Shown here piece by piece: positions 8,772 through 16,632 of a stretch of 64,000 nt of DNA. The stretch is taken from NCBI GenBank assembly GCA_035696165.1, contig DASRQX010000198.1:1-64000 (forward strand), in the 5' to 3' direction. Positions within the stretch are counted from its first letter, which is position 1; each line of letters starts with the position of its first letter. A program made the translations under genes and the position numbers. This DNA comes from Palsa-883 sp035696165. GTDB taxonomy: Bacteria > Pseudomonadota > Alphaproteobacteria > Acetobacterales > Acetobacteraceae. The notes under the pieces were generated by a model that was not told the origin of the DNA, made no database searches, and saw only the letters and a program-made list of their open reading frames with translations.

Positions 8772-9118
8772 ATGGACGCGGGACACCACGCGGCGGCAAC
8801 TTCCGGCAAGCGCCACGCTCACGCCGCCCGGCGGGCGACTAAAAGCCGCCAACGCCCGAGCCTGCCACGCTCGCGCTTCGCATCGCCAGGAACCGGGGCC
8901 TCCTGGACGGCCCGAAGACCAAGCACTTCAACGCGAAAGTACCCCCTCGCCTGTTCGATGCCGCCGCCAAACGGCTTGGCACCAATTCACCCGCTGTGGT
9001 GATTCAGGCCGCCCTCGCCGCCCTGGCAACCCAGGACGATCTTGGGCCGTGGCGCGCCCGCAACACGGGCGTGCTGGCGGACCTGGACCCGGCGTTGCTC
9101 GCCCAGCTCGATATCTGA
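8772..9118 (+). pseudogene. Antitoxin of a PIN-type toxin pair, apparently frameshifted
   Basis: The frame ending at TGA 9116-9118 encodes a recognisable antitoxin-like tail (LALRIARNRGLLDGPKTK, then RLFDAAAKRLG, LAALATQDDLGPW) and sits 9 bases before the PIN toxin gene. This frame has an in-frame TAA at 8840 and no ATG, GTG or TTG before the conserved part. A plausible start (ATG 8772, MDAGHHAAATSGKRH) lies in a different frame. A single indel near 8860 would join them. So either the gene is broken or the sequence carries an error there. The antitoxin role comes from the pattern and the toxin neighbour, not from a named family. Confidence 0.5.
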
Positions 9119-9127
9119 TCCTCCCGT

Positions 9128-9697
9128 ATGCCACCCCGACGGCGCGGCTCGCCTGAGCGAGTCGGCTACCGCGACCGCGCGCTCCTGCCGCGTATCGGTG
9201 CGACGTTTCCAGGCGGGCCGGTGTTGCTCGACACCTACGTGTTCATCAGCGCACTTACGCAACGCAATCCGCCGCTGCCCCGGGTGTTGCTGGCCTCGCT
9301 CACCGATGCATGCGTCGCCGCCCCCACGCGCGCCGAGCTGTCCTGGCTCGTCGGGCGGCTGGAGCCCGGCCATTCCGGCACCGCGCGCGTCGTCGCGGCG
9401 ATCGAGGGCGCGATATCCCACATCGATCCGGCCAAGGTGCTCGTCCCAACCGACGCGGACTGGCTGGCGGCGGGAACCTTGGCCGGGCGCGCGGCACGCG
9501 CCATCGCCGGTGGGGCAAAGACCGTCACAACTGCGGCCGACCGGCAGGAACTGATCGGCGACGCCATCACCGCCATCCTGGCCCGCTCCGCCGGCTATAC
9601 AGTGATCACGGAAGACGCCGACTTCGATATCTTGGCACGCCTATTGCCGGGCCTCACCCTGCTGTTCTACGACCGCACGCCAACCACGACACGAAGA
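9128..9697 (+). CDS. PIN-domain RNase-type toxin, without its own stop codon
   Basis: PIN toxins cleave RNA with Mg2+ held by conserved acidic residues. This protein shows VLLDTYVFISAL (first Asp), APTRAELSWL (Glu), ELIGDAITAILARSAG and VITEDADFD (later acids), so the catalytic set seems intact. The start ATG 9128 follows the antitoxin stop by 9 bases. The recognisable domain ends near LLFYDR (about 9680), but no stop occurs in this frame until 10768. The frame runs across the VOC gene, which uses another frame, and into the VUT gene. The end given here is therefore the end of homology, not a true stop. Confidence 0.55.
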
Positions 9698-9824
9698 CGC
9701 CCTGTCCTTTCGTGCAGGATCGGCCGGATTGGTCGCAGCACAAGCCCCGCCCAACCAGCGGTTTGCGGCACCTGCGAAATCGGCTACTTGCTCGCTGCCC
9801 AACCAACCAGAAAGCGATCCGCGG

Positions 9825-10226
9825 ATGCGCTTCACCATCGACCGTATCGACCACGTCGTGCTGAACGTGAAGGACGTGGAAATCTCCGCGGCCTGGTACC
9901 AACGCGTGCTCGGCATGGAGCGCGAGGATTTCGGCCCCGACAACCGCACCGCGCTGAAGTTCGGCGGCCAGAAGCTGAACCTTCGCCCGACTGGCGCCGA
10001 CAAGCACAAATGGGTCGCCGCCACCGACACCTCGCCCGGCACCGCAGATCTCTGCTTCATCACCGCCACCGTCGCCGAGGACGTCATCACCCATCTGCAC
10101 GACCACGGCGTGATGATCGAACTGGGTCCCGTGCCGCGCACCGGCGCGCTGGGACCGATCCGCTCGGTCTACTGCCGCGATCCGGACGGCAACCTCGTGG
10201 AAATCGCGTCCTACCTGCCGCTGTGA
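9825..10226 (+). CDS. VOC family protein (glyoxalase/bleomycin-resistance fold)
   Basis: A 133-residue vicinal-oxygen-chelate protein: IDHVVLNVKDVEISAAWYQR with a metal-type His, FGGQKLNLRPTGADKHKW, ADLCFITATVAEDVITHL and CRDPDGNLVEIASYLPL with the closing Glu. This fold binds a divalent metal and serves isomerases, dioxygenases or resistance proteins. The substrate cannot be told. ATG 9825 directly precedes the first beta strand (RFTIDRIDHVV). Its stop overlaps the GTG start of the VUT gene (GTGA), so the two are probably co-translated. Confidence 0.8.
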   Translation: MRFTIDRIDHVVLNVKDVEISAAWYQRVLGMEREDFGPDNRTALKFGGQKLNLRPTGADKHKWVAATDTSPGTADLCFITATVAEDVITHLHDHGVMIELGPVPRTGALGPIRSVYCRDPDGNLVEIASYLPL

Positions 10227-10768
10227 GGTCGCCCGCGCGTCGCGTCGGGCTGGCGGCATTCGCGGGCTTCCTCGCCCTGGTCCCGCTGGCCAACTGGATG
10301 ATCCAACATGTCGGCACGGTGTGCGTGCCGCAGGGACCGTGCCTGGTGCCGGTCGCGCCGGGCCTGATGGCGCCGTCCGGCGTGCTGACCGTCGGCGTCG
10401 CACTGGTCCTGCGAGACGTGGTGCAGCGCTGCCTCGGCCTGACATGCGGGCTGCTCGCGATCGTCGTCGGCGCTGGCCTGTCGATGCTGGTGGCGCCGGC
10501 GAGCCTGGTGGCTGCCTCGGGGACGGCGTTCCTGATCAGCGAGTTTGCCGATTTTGCTCTCTACACGCCGTTGCAGCAGCGCCGGCTTATGCTGGCGGTG
10601 GTTGTATCGTCCGGCCTCGGGCTAGTGGTCGATTCGGTGGTGTTCCTATGGCTTGCGTTCGGCAGCCTGGACTTCCTGCTTGGCCAGGTGGTCGGCAAGC
10701 TGTGGGCGGTCATGGTCAGCATTCCGTTCATCCGCCTGTTGCGCCGTGTCGCGCCGACGCCTGCCTGA
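10223..10768 (+). CDS. VUT-family membrane transporter, probably for queuosine precursors
   Basis: A 181-residue inner-membrane protein with about five hydrophobic helices (LAAFAGFLALVPLANWMI, LTCGLLAIVVGAGLSML, LMLAVVVSSGLGLVVDSVVF). VALVLRDVVQRCLG and ISEFADFALYTPLQ match the YhhQ/VUT family, whose known members import preQ0/preQ1. The position two bases before queA, with tgt, queF and queG following, supports that role. GTG 10223 overlaps the VOC stop. The protein is shorter at the N-terminus than E. coli YhhQ, as is common in alphaproteobacteria. Confidence 0.8.
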   Translation: MRSPARRVGLAAFAGFLALVPLANWMIQHVGTVCVPQGPCLVPVAPGLMAPSGVLTVGVALVLRDVVQRCLGLTCGLLAIVVGAGLSMLVAPASLVAASGTAFLISEFADFALYTPLQQRRLMLAVVVSSGLGLVVDSVVFLWLAFGSLDFLLGQVVGKLWAVMVSIPFIRLLRRVAPTPA

Positions 10769-10770
10769 TC

Positions 10771-11796
10771 TTGCGTTTATCGGAGTTCGATTTCGTCCTG
10801 CCGGCGGAGCGGATCGCGCAACATCCCGCGCAACCGCGCGATGCGGCACGGCTGCTGCACGTTCATCCGGATGGATTGGCTGATTACAGAGTGCGCGACC
10901 TGCCGTTGCTGCTGCGTCCGGGCGACGTGCTGGTGGTCAACGACACACGGGTTATCCCGGCGCAGTTGGAGGCTCGGCGCGGCGGCGCGCGGGTCGGCAT
11001 CACGCTCGATCGGCCGCTCGGGGATGGGGCGTGGCAGGCGCTGGCCCGCAACACGCGCCGGCTGCACGCCGGCGACCGGCTGACGTTCGAAGGCAACACG
11101 GAGCTGGAAGCAACAGTACTCGAGCGGGGGACGGACGGCAGCGTCGTGCTGCGGTTTAATCGTGAGGGCGCGGACCTCACCGCAGCGCTGCACCATGCCG
11201 GCGCGCTGGCGCTGCCGCCCTACATTGATCGCCCGGCCGGCCCGCGCGCGGAGGACGTCAGCGACTACCAGACCATGTTCGCCGCGCACGACGGCGCGGT
11301 GGCCGCGCCGACCGCTGGGCTGCATTTCACACCCGCGTTGCGAGCGGCCCTGGAGCAGCGAGGCATCACGGTCGTGACAATCACGCTGCATGTCGGCGTC
11401 GGCACATTCCTGCCGGTGCGAACCGACGACGTCTCACACCACCACATGCACGCGGAGCGCGGGCATATCAGCGGGGCCGCGGCTCGCGCGATCAATGATC
11501 GGACCGGGCGCCTGGTCGCGGTCGGAACCACCAGCCTCCGTCTGCTGGAGAGTGCCGCCGATGGCGCCGGTGTGATCCAGGCCTTTGCGGGCGAGACCGC
11601 TCTGTTCATCCTGCCGGGCTACCGCTTCCGCGCCGTGGATGGTTTGATGACCAACTTCCATCTGCCGCGCTCGACATTGTTCATGCTGGTTTGTGCGTTT
11701 TCCGGCACCGACCGTATGCGCGCGGCCTACACCCACGCGATCGAGGCGGAGTACCGTTTCTACTCCTACGGCGACGCCTGCCTGCTGGACCGATGA
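10771..11796 (+). CDS. queA: S-adenosylmethionine:tRNA ribosyltransferase-isomerase
   Basis: QueA transfers and isomerises the ribosyl part of SAM onto preQ1 in tRNA, forming epoxyqueuosine. The 341-residue product has the family motifs LSEFDFVLPAERIAQHPAQP, VLVVNDTRVIPAQL, VAAPTAGLHFTPAL, ITLHVGVGTFLPVR, VGTTSLRLLES and FHLPRSTLFMLVCAF. Length is normal. The start is TTG 10771, two bases after the VUT stop; an ATG is absent at this boundary and the conserved MRLSEFDF begins here. It leads the tRNA-modifying block. Confidence 0.95.
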   Translation: MRLSEFDFVLPAERIAQHPAQPRDAARLLHVHPDGLADYRVRDLPLLLRPGDVLVVNDTRVIPAQLEARRGGARVGITLDRPLGDGAWQALARNTRRLHAGDRLTFEGNTELEATVLERGTDGSVVLRFNREGADLTAALHHAGALALPPYIDRPAGPRAEDVSDYQTMFAAHDGAVAAPTAGLHFTPALRAALEQRGITVVTITLHVGVGTFLPVRTDDVSHHHMHAERGHISGAAARAINDRTGRLVAVGTTSLRLLESAADGAGVIQAFAGETALFILPGYRFRAVDGLMTNFHLPRSTLFMLVCAFSGTDRMRAAYTHAIEAEYRFYSYGDACLLDR

Positions 11797-12165
11797 GCGA
11801 CGTGAAGCCCGTGGAGGGTGCTTGGCGGTGAGGCCAGCCTCAATCCCTCGCCGGAACCAGTCCCCGGGCGGCCCCGAGGCCGACCGGCGGGCGACCCCCC
11901 TGGGGCTGGGGGGTTGACCCTGGCCCTGCCGCCAAGCAAGCGGCACTGATGCCGTGGATGGATCGAAGCGCGTCCCCAGATGGAGGTGTGCCATGACATC
12001 GACGGCACCAGGGCGTCTCCCCCTCCCCTTGAGGGCTTGGGCCGCGAAGCGGACCAAGGTTGAGCGGAGAAGACGGAGCGCAACAAGCTTCAGTGTGACG
12101 CTGGCACCACCCCCTCCCCCCACCCCCCTCCCGCAAAGGGAGGGGGAGAATTCGCCGGGAACGCA
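11797..12165. repeat. Gene-free stretch with dispersed palindromic repeats (copy B)
   Basis: These 369 bases between queA and tgt hold no credible gene. The segment 12017-12062 is an inverted copy of 373-420 (about 42 of 46 positions). The segment near 12107-12156 is a second hairpin-forming stretch (CCCCCTCCC...GGGAGGGGGAG) of the type common in GC-rich alphaproteobacterial spacers. The spacer splits queA from the tgt-queF-queG unit and may end the queA transcript. Confidence 0.6.
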
Positions 12166-13302
12166 ATGAACAACGCCGTGAGTTCCTTCTCCTACCGTAC
12201 CATCGCAGCCGACGGCCCGGCCCGCGCCGGCGTGATCAGCACCGCACACGGCGAGATCGAAACACCCGCGTTCATGCCGGTCGGTACCACCGGCACGATC
12301 AAGGCAATGACCGCTGACGCGGTGCGCGCGACCGGCGCCCCGATCGTGCTCGGCAACACCTACCATCTGATGCTGCGCCCGGGCGCGGAACGCATCGCCG
12401 CGCTGGGCGGGCTGCACCGCTTCATGGACTGGCCCGGTCCAATCCTGACCGATTCCGGCGGCTTCCAGATCATGTCCTTGGCGAAACTGCGCAAGCTCGA
12501 CGCCGACGGCGTGATGTTCCAGTCGCATATCGACGGCGCGGCGCACCGCCTGACACCGGCACGCTCCATCGAGATTCAGCACCTGCTCGACGCCACTATC
12601 ACCATGGCGCTGGACGAATGCACGTCCTTCCCTGCAACCCCGGATCAGGCACGCGCCTCAATGCAACTTTCCATGCGCTGGGCCGCCGCGTCGAAGCAGG
12701 CATTCATTCCGCGCACGGGCTATGGTCTGTTCGGCATCGTGCAAGGCAGCATCTTCCCCGACCTGCGCCACGCCTCGGTAGCCGCACTGACCGACATCGG
12801 GTTCGATGGCTACGCCATCGGCGGCCTGGCAGTCGGCGAAGGCCAGGCGACGATGCTTGCCATCCTGGACACTACCGTGCCACTTCTGCCGCATGATCGC
12901 CCGCGCTACCTGATGGGCGTCGGCACACCCGACGACCTGATCGGCGCAGTCCAACGTGGCATCGACATGCTCGACTGCGTGATCCCCACCCGCGGCGGAC
13001 GTACCGCGCGCGCGTTCACCACGCATGGCATCCTCAACCTGCGCAATGCACGCTTCGCCGATGACCCAGGCCCGCTCGATCCAGCCTGCGACTGCCCCGC
13101 TTGCACCCGCCATTCCAGAGCCTACCTGCACCACTTGTTCAAATCGGCGGAGATGCTGGGGCCGATGCTGCTGACCTGGCACAATCTGACCTATTATCAG
13201 CGACTGATGCGTGGCATGCGTGCCGCCATCGCCGCGGGCAGGCTGGCCGACTTCGCCATGGCAGCCCGCGCCGCCTGGCACGCGCCGGAGAACGAGGCAT
13301 GA
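12166..13302 (+). CDS. tgt: tRNA-guanine transglycosylase
   Basis: Tgt exchanges guanine-34 of GUN-anticodon tRNAs for preQ1. The 378-residue enzyme shows ILTDSGGFQIMSL with the active-site Asp, FGIVQGS, YAIGGLAVGEG, RYLMGVGTPDDL, the nucleophile region MLDCVIPTRGGRTARAF, and the zinc site CDCPACTRHSRAYLHHL (three Cys and a His). All are intact. ATG 12166 begins the unit. Its stop overlaps the ATG of queF (ATGA), so tgt and queF are translationally coupled. Confidence 0.96.
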   Translation: MNNAVSSFSYRTIAADGPARAGVISTAHGEIETPAFMPVGTTGTIKAMTADAVRATGAPIVLGNTYHLMLRPGAERIAALGGLHRFMDWPGPILTDSGGFQIMSLAKLRKLDADGVMFQSHIDGAAHRLTPARSIEIQHLLDATITMALDECTSFPATPDQARASMQLSMRWAAASKQAFIPRTGYGLFGIVQGSIFPDLRHASVAALTDIGFDGYAIGGLAVGEGQATMLAILDTTVPLLPHDRPRYLMGVGTPDDLIGAVQRGIDMLDCVIPTRGGRTARAFTTHGILNLRNARFADDPGPLDPACDCPACTRHSRAYLHHLFKSAEMLGPMLLTWHNLTYYQRLMRGMRAAIAAGRLADFAMAARAAWHAPENEA

Positions 13303-13763
13303 CCGAGGACGCCCACGCCGGCCTTACGCAACTCGGCAGACCCACCCCCCTGCCCGCCGGCCCCGACGCGGCGACCCTCGAACGTGTCCGCAATCCCGCC
13401 GCCGACACACACTACGTCGTGCGCTTCACCTGTCCGGAGTTCACCGCGCTCTGTCCGCTGACCGGCCAACCCGACTTCGCCCACATCGTGATCGACACCA
13501 TCCCGCGCGACTGGATCGTCGAAAGCAAGTCACTCAAGCTGTTCCTTGGATCGTTCCGCAACCATGGCGCGTTCCACGAGGCCTGCACCATGTTGATCGC
13601 GCAACGGCTTATCGCGGCGCTCGATCCGATCTGGCTGCGTATCGGTGCCTACTGGTATCCGCGCGGCGGCATGCCGATCGACGTGTTCTACCAGACCGGC
13701 ACACCACCCGAGGATGTCTGGATCCCGCCGCAGGACGTAGCGCCCTACCGTGGCCGCGGGTAG
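13299..13763 (+). CDS. queF: NADPH-dependent preQ0 reductase
   Basis: QueF reduces the nitrile of preQ0 to the aminomethyl group of preQ1. The 154-residue single-domain form shows the covalent Cys in FTALCPLTGQPDFAHI, the NADPH motif ESKSLKLFLGSFRNHGAFHE, and the C-terminal substrate site WYPRGGMPIDVFYQTG. The ATG at 13299 overlaps the tgt stop. An upstream open extension in the same frame is not conserved and lies inside tgt. Its 3' end overlaps the GTG start of queG. Confidence 0.95.
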   Translation: MTEDAHAGLTQLGRPTPLPAGPDAATLERVRNPAADTHYVVRFTCPEFTALCPLTGQPDFAHIVIDTIPRDWIVESKSLKLFLGSFRNHGAFHEACTMLIAQRLIAALDPIWLRIGAYWYPRGGMPIDVFYQTGTPPEDVWIPPQDVAPYRGRG

Positions 13764-14799
13764 GGATCCTCGGTCCCAAATCCGTGATCGCGCATTCGCC
13801 CTCGGGTTCGATGCGATCGGCTTCTGCCGCGCCGAACTCGGTCCCGAAGCGCGCCAGCGGCTGGTAGATTTCCTCGCCGCGGGCCAGCACGGCGAGATGG
13901 ACTGGCTCGCACGCCGTAGCGGCCAGCGCGTTCATCCGCGTGCCTTATGGCCGGAAGCACGGGGCGTGGTGGCCGTGGGCCTTTCCTATGCACCGGAGGA
14001 TGATCCGCTCGCCTCGCTGGCGCTGCATGATCGCGGAACGATCTCAGTCTATGCTCGCAACCGCGACTATCACAGCATTTTGAAAGGCAAACTTAAGACG
14101 CTCGCGCAGTTCATCGTTGCGCGGTTCGGCCCCGCGGTGAAGGTGTTCGTCGATACGGCGCCAGTCATGGAAAAACCGCTCGCCGCACAGGCGGGACTCG
14201 GCTGGCAGGGCAAGCACACCAATCTGGTATCGCGCCAACACGGCTCATGGCTGTTCCTTGGAGAAATCTACACCACACTCGATTTCATTGCGGATGCGGC
14301 GCACCAGGACCATTGCGGAACATGCTCGCGCTGCCTTGATGTCTGTCCGACCAAAGCGTTTCCCGCTCCCTATCGGCTGGATGCGACCCGCTGCATCTCC
14401 TATCTGACGATCGAGCACGCTGGTCCAATCCCGCACGCGCTACGCCCGCTGATGGGCAATCGAATCTATGGGTGCGATGACTGCCTGGCGGTATGCCCAT
14501 GGAATCGTTTCGCTCATGTGACATCGGTCCCCGGACTGCGCCCACGTGCCGAACTCACCGCGCCGTATCTGGCGGAACTCGCAGCCTTGGACGACACCGG
14601 CTTTCGCACCATGTTCAGTGCATCGCCGATCAAGCGCATCGGCCGTAACAGATTCGTGCGCAACGTGCTGATCGCGATCGGCAACGCCGGCGATCGGGCG
14701 TTGCTGCCGGTAGCCGCGGCCCGGCAGAGCGACGCCGATCCCGTGGTGGCCGAGGCAGCGTCCTGGGCGGTGCAACGGCTGGAAGGAGGCGACGGGTGA
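13750..14799 (+). CDS. queG: Epoxyqueuosine reductase
   Basis: QueG performs the last step to queuosine, reducing epoxyqueuosine in tRNA with a cobalamin cofactor and two 4Fe-4S clusters. The 349-residue protein shows FDAIGFCRAELGPEA, VKVFVDTAPVMEKPLAAQAG, GWQGKHTNL, the ferredoxin motifs CGTCSRCLDVCPTKAF (about residue 188) and GCDDCLAVCPWNRFA (about 240), and a C-terminal HEAT-like region. GTG 13750 overlaps queF by 14 bases. The stop overlaps the GTG of the next small gene. Confidence 0.95.
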   Translation: MAAGRDPRSQIRDRAFALGFDAIGFCRAELGPEARQRLVDFLAAGQHGEMDWLARRSGQRVHPRALWPEARGVVAVGLSYAPEDDPLASLALHDRGTISVYARNRDYHSILKGKLKTLAQFIVARFGPAVKVFVDTAPVMEKPLAAQAGLGWQGKHTNLVSRQHGSWLFLGEIYTTLDFIADAAHQDHCGTCSRCLDVCPTKAFPAPYRLDATRCISYLTIEHAGPIPHALRPLMGNRIYGCDDCLAVCPWNRFAHVTSVPGLRPRAELTAPYLAELAALDDTGFRTMFSASPIKRIGRNRFVRNVLIAIGNAGDRALLPVAAARQSDADPVVAEAASWAVQRLEGGDG

Positions 14800-15014
14800 G
14801 CGGTCTGACCAAGCGAAGCTTCTCGCTCGCCGGCCATCGCACCTCGGTCGCGCTGGAGGCCGAGTTCTGGTCGGCACTGGCCGCGATCGCCACCGAGCGC
14901 GGCCAGCCCCTGTCGGCGCTGGTGACGTCGGTGGATGCACAGCGCACGCCTGGCCAGACGCTGGCCTCCGCGCTGCGAGTTATAGCCCTTAAGCACTACC
15001 TCCCGCCGCGTTAA
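14796..15014 (+). CDS. Ribbon-helix-helix domain protein
   Basis: A 72-residue protein: LTKRSFSLAGHRTSVALEAE is the beta strand and start of helix 1, and FWSALAAIATERGQPLSALV gives the helix-turn-helix core of an RHH_4-type fold. RHH proteins bind DNA as dimers, but this subfamily is often an orphan with unknown target. GTG 14796 overlaps the queG stop (GTGA), so it is probably made from the queuosine transcript. No toxin partner is adjacent. Confidence 0.75.
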   Translation: MSGLTKRSFSLAGHRTSVALEAEFWSALAAIATERGQPLSALVTSVDAQRTPGQTLASALRVIALKHYLPPR

Positions 15015-15084
15015 CCATTTTGTACGGAGCGGGTGGCCAGTCTTCCCGCATGGCCGAAAACCGCCGTGACAGGGAAAAAAACTC

Positions 15085-15264
15085 ATGATCAGCCAGCCTG
15101 CCGTTGTGACCGCCCGCCCGACCGAAACCAGCCCACTGACGCTGTCCGACCACCTGATCTCGCTGGCCGAAGAAGCTGACCGTGCCGGATACACCACCAC
15201 CGCGCGGCGCCTCGTCAACCTGGCCTGCCCGGTGTTCGACGAAGTAGTCACTCGGCGACACTGA
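15085..15264 (+). CDS. Small hypothetical protein (59 aa)
   Basis: A short frame with an AGGGA ribosome site and ATG 15085 encodes 59 residues: MISQPAVVTARPTETSPLTL, then a helical stretch SDHLISLAEEADRAGYTTTA and RRLVNLACPVFDEVV. The amphipathic composition and good codon use suggest a real small cytoplasmic protein. I do not recognise the family. It lies 70 bases after the RHH gene and could share its transcript. Confidence 0.5.
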   Translation: MISQPAVVTARPTETSPLTLSDHLISLAEEADRAGYTTTARRLVNLACPVFDEVVTRRH

Positions 15265-15335
15265 TGGGCCGACCGGTTCGCATACCGATTATTATCAGGC
15301 TTTACGCCGCGGCAACCCTGCCCTACGGTGGCGCC

Positions 15336-15463
15336 ATGTCCGGATCGGCGAAGCGCATCATTGTGAAGACCACGAAGCCCTCCGATGGGGTGGTCCGGAT
15401 GTGCGCGAGCTGACAACGCCGACATAGCACAACCGATAGGCCCCGCCGGCGACGGACGGGGCC
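15336..15463 (+). promoter_or_regulatory. Leader-like region ahead of asd: short peptide frame plus hairpin
   Basis: A 25-codon frame (15336-15413) reads MSGSAKRIIVKTTKPSDG and then VVRMCAS, with neighbouring Ile-Ile and Lys-Thr-Thr-Lys, amino acids of the aspartate family that asd feeds. It is followed by a GC-rich hairpin with a T tract (15439-15466). Upstream lies CGGCAACC...GGTGGCGCCA, which partly recalls the core of SAM-sensing leaders. This layout resembles an attenuation leader, but no competing fold was proven. No promoter was identified. Confidence 0.3.
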
Positions 15464-15466
15464 TTT
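15439..15466 (+). terminator. Rho-independent terminator-like hairpin
   Basis: GGCCCCG (15439-15445) pairs perfectly with CGGGGCC (15457-15463) around an 11-base loop and is followed by TTT. It lies 49 bases upstream of the asd start, so it either ends upstream transcripts or acts as an attenuator. Confidence 0.6.
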
Positions 15467-15515
15467 GAATTTCTGGCGCCCGCTCCTCCGGCTTTATGTG
15501 AAGGAACGCCGTGCC

Positions 15516-16532
15516 ATGAGCCTGAACCATCCCTCGGTCGCGATCGTCGGCGCCACAGGCGCCGTCGGGACCGAACTGATCGCCTGCCTGGAGCAGCGCG
15601 ATTTCCCCCTTCGATCCCTGCGTCTCTATGCCTCGCGGCGCTCGGCCGGGCGCCGGCTGGTGTTCCGCGGCGATGGAGTGCCGGTCGAGGCCCTGACCGA
15701 GGACGGCTTGGCCGGCGTCGACATTGCGCTGTTTTCCGCCGGTAGCGGCACATCGCGCCGATTCGCCCCAGCGGCGGTCGGGCACGGCACGGTTGTGGTG
15801 GACAATTCGTCGGCCTTTCGCATGGATGCTGGGGTGCCGCTGGTGGTGCCGGAGGTGAACGAGGGCGCGATCGCTTCGCATCGCGGCATCATCGCCAACC
15901 CGAACTGCGTCGCGATAATCGCCGCAGTGGCGCTGTGGCCGCTGCACCGCACCGTCGGCATCAGCCGGGTCATCGCCGCGACCTACCAGTCGGCGTCGGG
16001 CGCCGGGGCGGCGGCCATGGCCGAGTTGCGCAACGCGACCGGGGCGTATCTGGCGGGACGTGCATTCACGCCCGCGGTGCTGCGCCACCCCTATGCGTTC
16101 AACCTGTTCAGCCACGATACCGCGGTTGACCCGGACACCGGCAGCAACGAGGAGGAGAGCAAGGTGGTGCGCGAGTTGCGCAAAATCATGCAGGCGCCGC
16201 AACTGCCGATCGGCATAACCTGCATCCGCGTGCCGGTGCTGCGGGCACATTCGATAGCACTGACGGTCGAGTTGGCGCGGCCGATCGCTCCCGCGGCGGC
16301 ACGCGAGATCCTCGCGGCGGCGCCGGGCATCCGCATCGTCGATGATGTCGAGGGCAATCACTACCCGATGCCGAACGAGGCCTCCGGCCAGGGCGACGTG
16401 CTGGTCGGGCGTTTTCGCCGCGACGGCAGCGATCCGTCCGGGCGGTCGTTGGCGATGTTCGTTGTTGGCGACCAGTTGCTGAAGGGCGCCGCACTGAACG
16501 CGGTGCAGATCGCGGAAAGGCTCATCATGTAG
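15516..16532 (+). CDS. asd: Aspartate-semialdehyde dehydrogenase
   Basis: Reduces aspartyl phosphate to aspartate semialdehyde for lysine (and peptidoglycan DAP), threonine and methionine. The 338-residue protein has the Rossmann start VAIVGATGAVGTELI, the phosphate site GSGTSRRFAP, the nucleophile Cys in IIANPNCVAIIAAV, ATYQSASGAGAAAM, and the C-terminal LARPIAPAAAREI and HYPMPNEASGQGDVLVGRFR. ATG 15516 with AAGGAA upstream is chosen over a longer open frame that overlaps the hairpin. It is convergent with ssrA downstream. Confidence 0.95.
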   Translation: MSLNHPSVAIVGATGAVGTELIACLEQRDFPLRSLRLYASRRSAGRRLVFRGDGVPVEALTEDGLAGVDIALFSAGSGTSRRFAPAAVGHGTVVVDNSSAFRMDAGVPLVVPEVNEGAIASHRGIIANPNCVAIIAAVALWPLHRTVGISRVIAATYQSASGAGAAAMAELRNATGAYLAGRAFTPAVLRHPYAFNLFSHDTAVDPDTGSNEEESKVVRELRKIMQAPQLPIGITCIRVPVLRAHSIALTVELARPIAPAAAREILAAAPGIRIVDDVEGNHYPMPNEASGQGDVLVGRFRRDGSDPSGRSLAMFVVGDQLLKGAALNAVQIAERLIM

Positions 16533-16546
16533 GGCAGATAAGCGAA

Positions 16547-16590
16547 GCGCCATCCGCCGCCGGTGGACGTGCCAGCGCGGCGGATGGCGC
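16547..16590. terminator. Perfect 13-bp inverted repeat between asd and ssrA
   Basis: GCGCCATCCGCCG (16547-16559) is repeated inverted as CGGCGGATGGCGC (16578-16590) around an 18-base loop. It lies between the convergent asd and ssrA genes and probably acts as a two-way terminator. There is no strong T tract on either side. Confidence 0.55.
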
Positions 16591-16632
16591 TCCGCTCACC
16601 CGTCGTCCTACGCCTACGCGTGGAGAAGAGTT

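Noticed and set aside
9128..10768. A single 546-codon open frame joining the PIN domain to the VUT transporter
   Set aside because: The middle third is Arg/His/Pro-rich noise lying over the VOC gene, which is clearly coding in another frame. The VUT part has its own GTG start overlapping the VOC stop. The frame is open by chance and because the PIN stop is missing.
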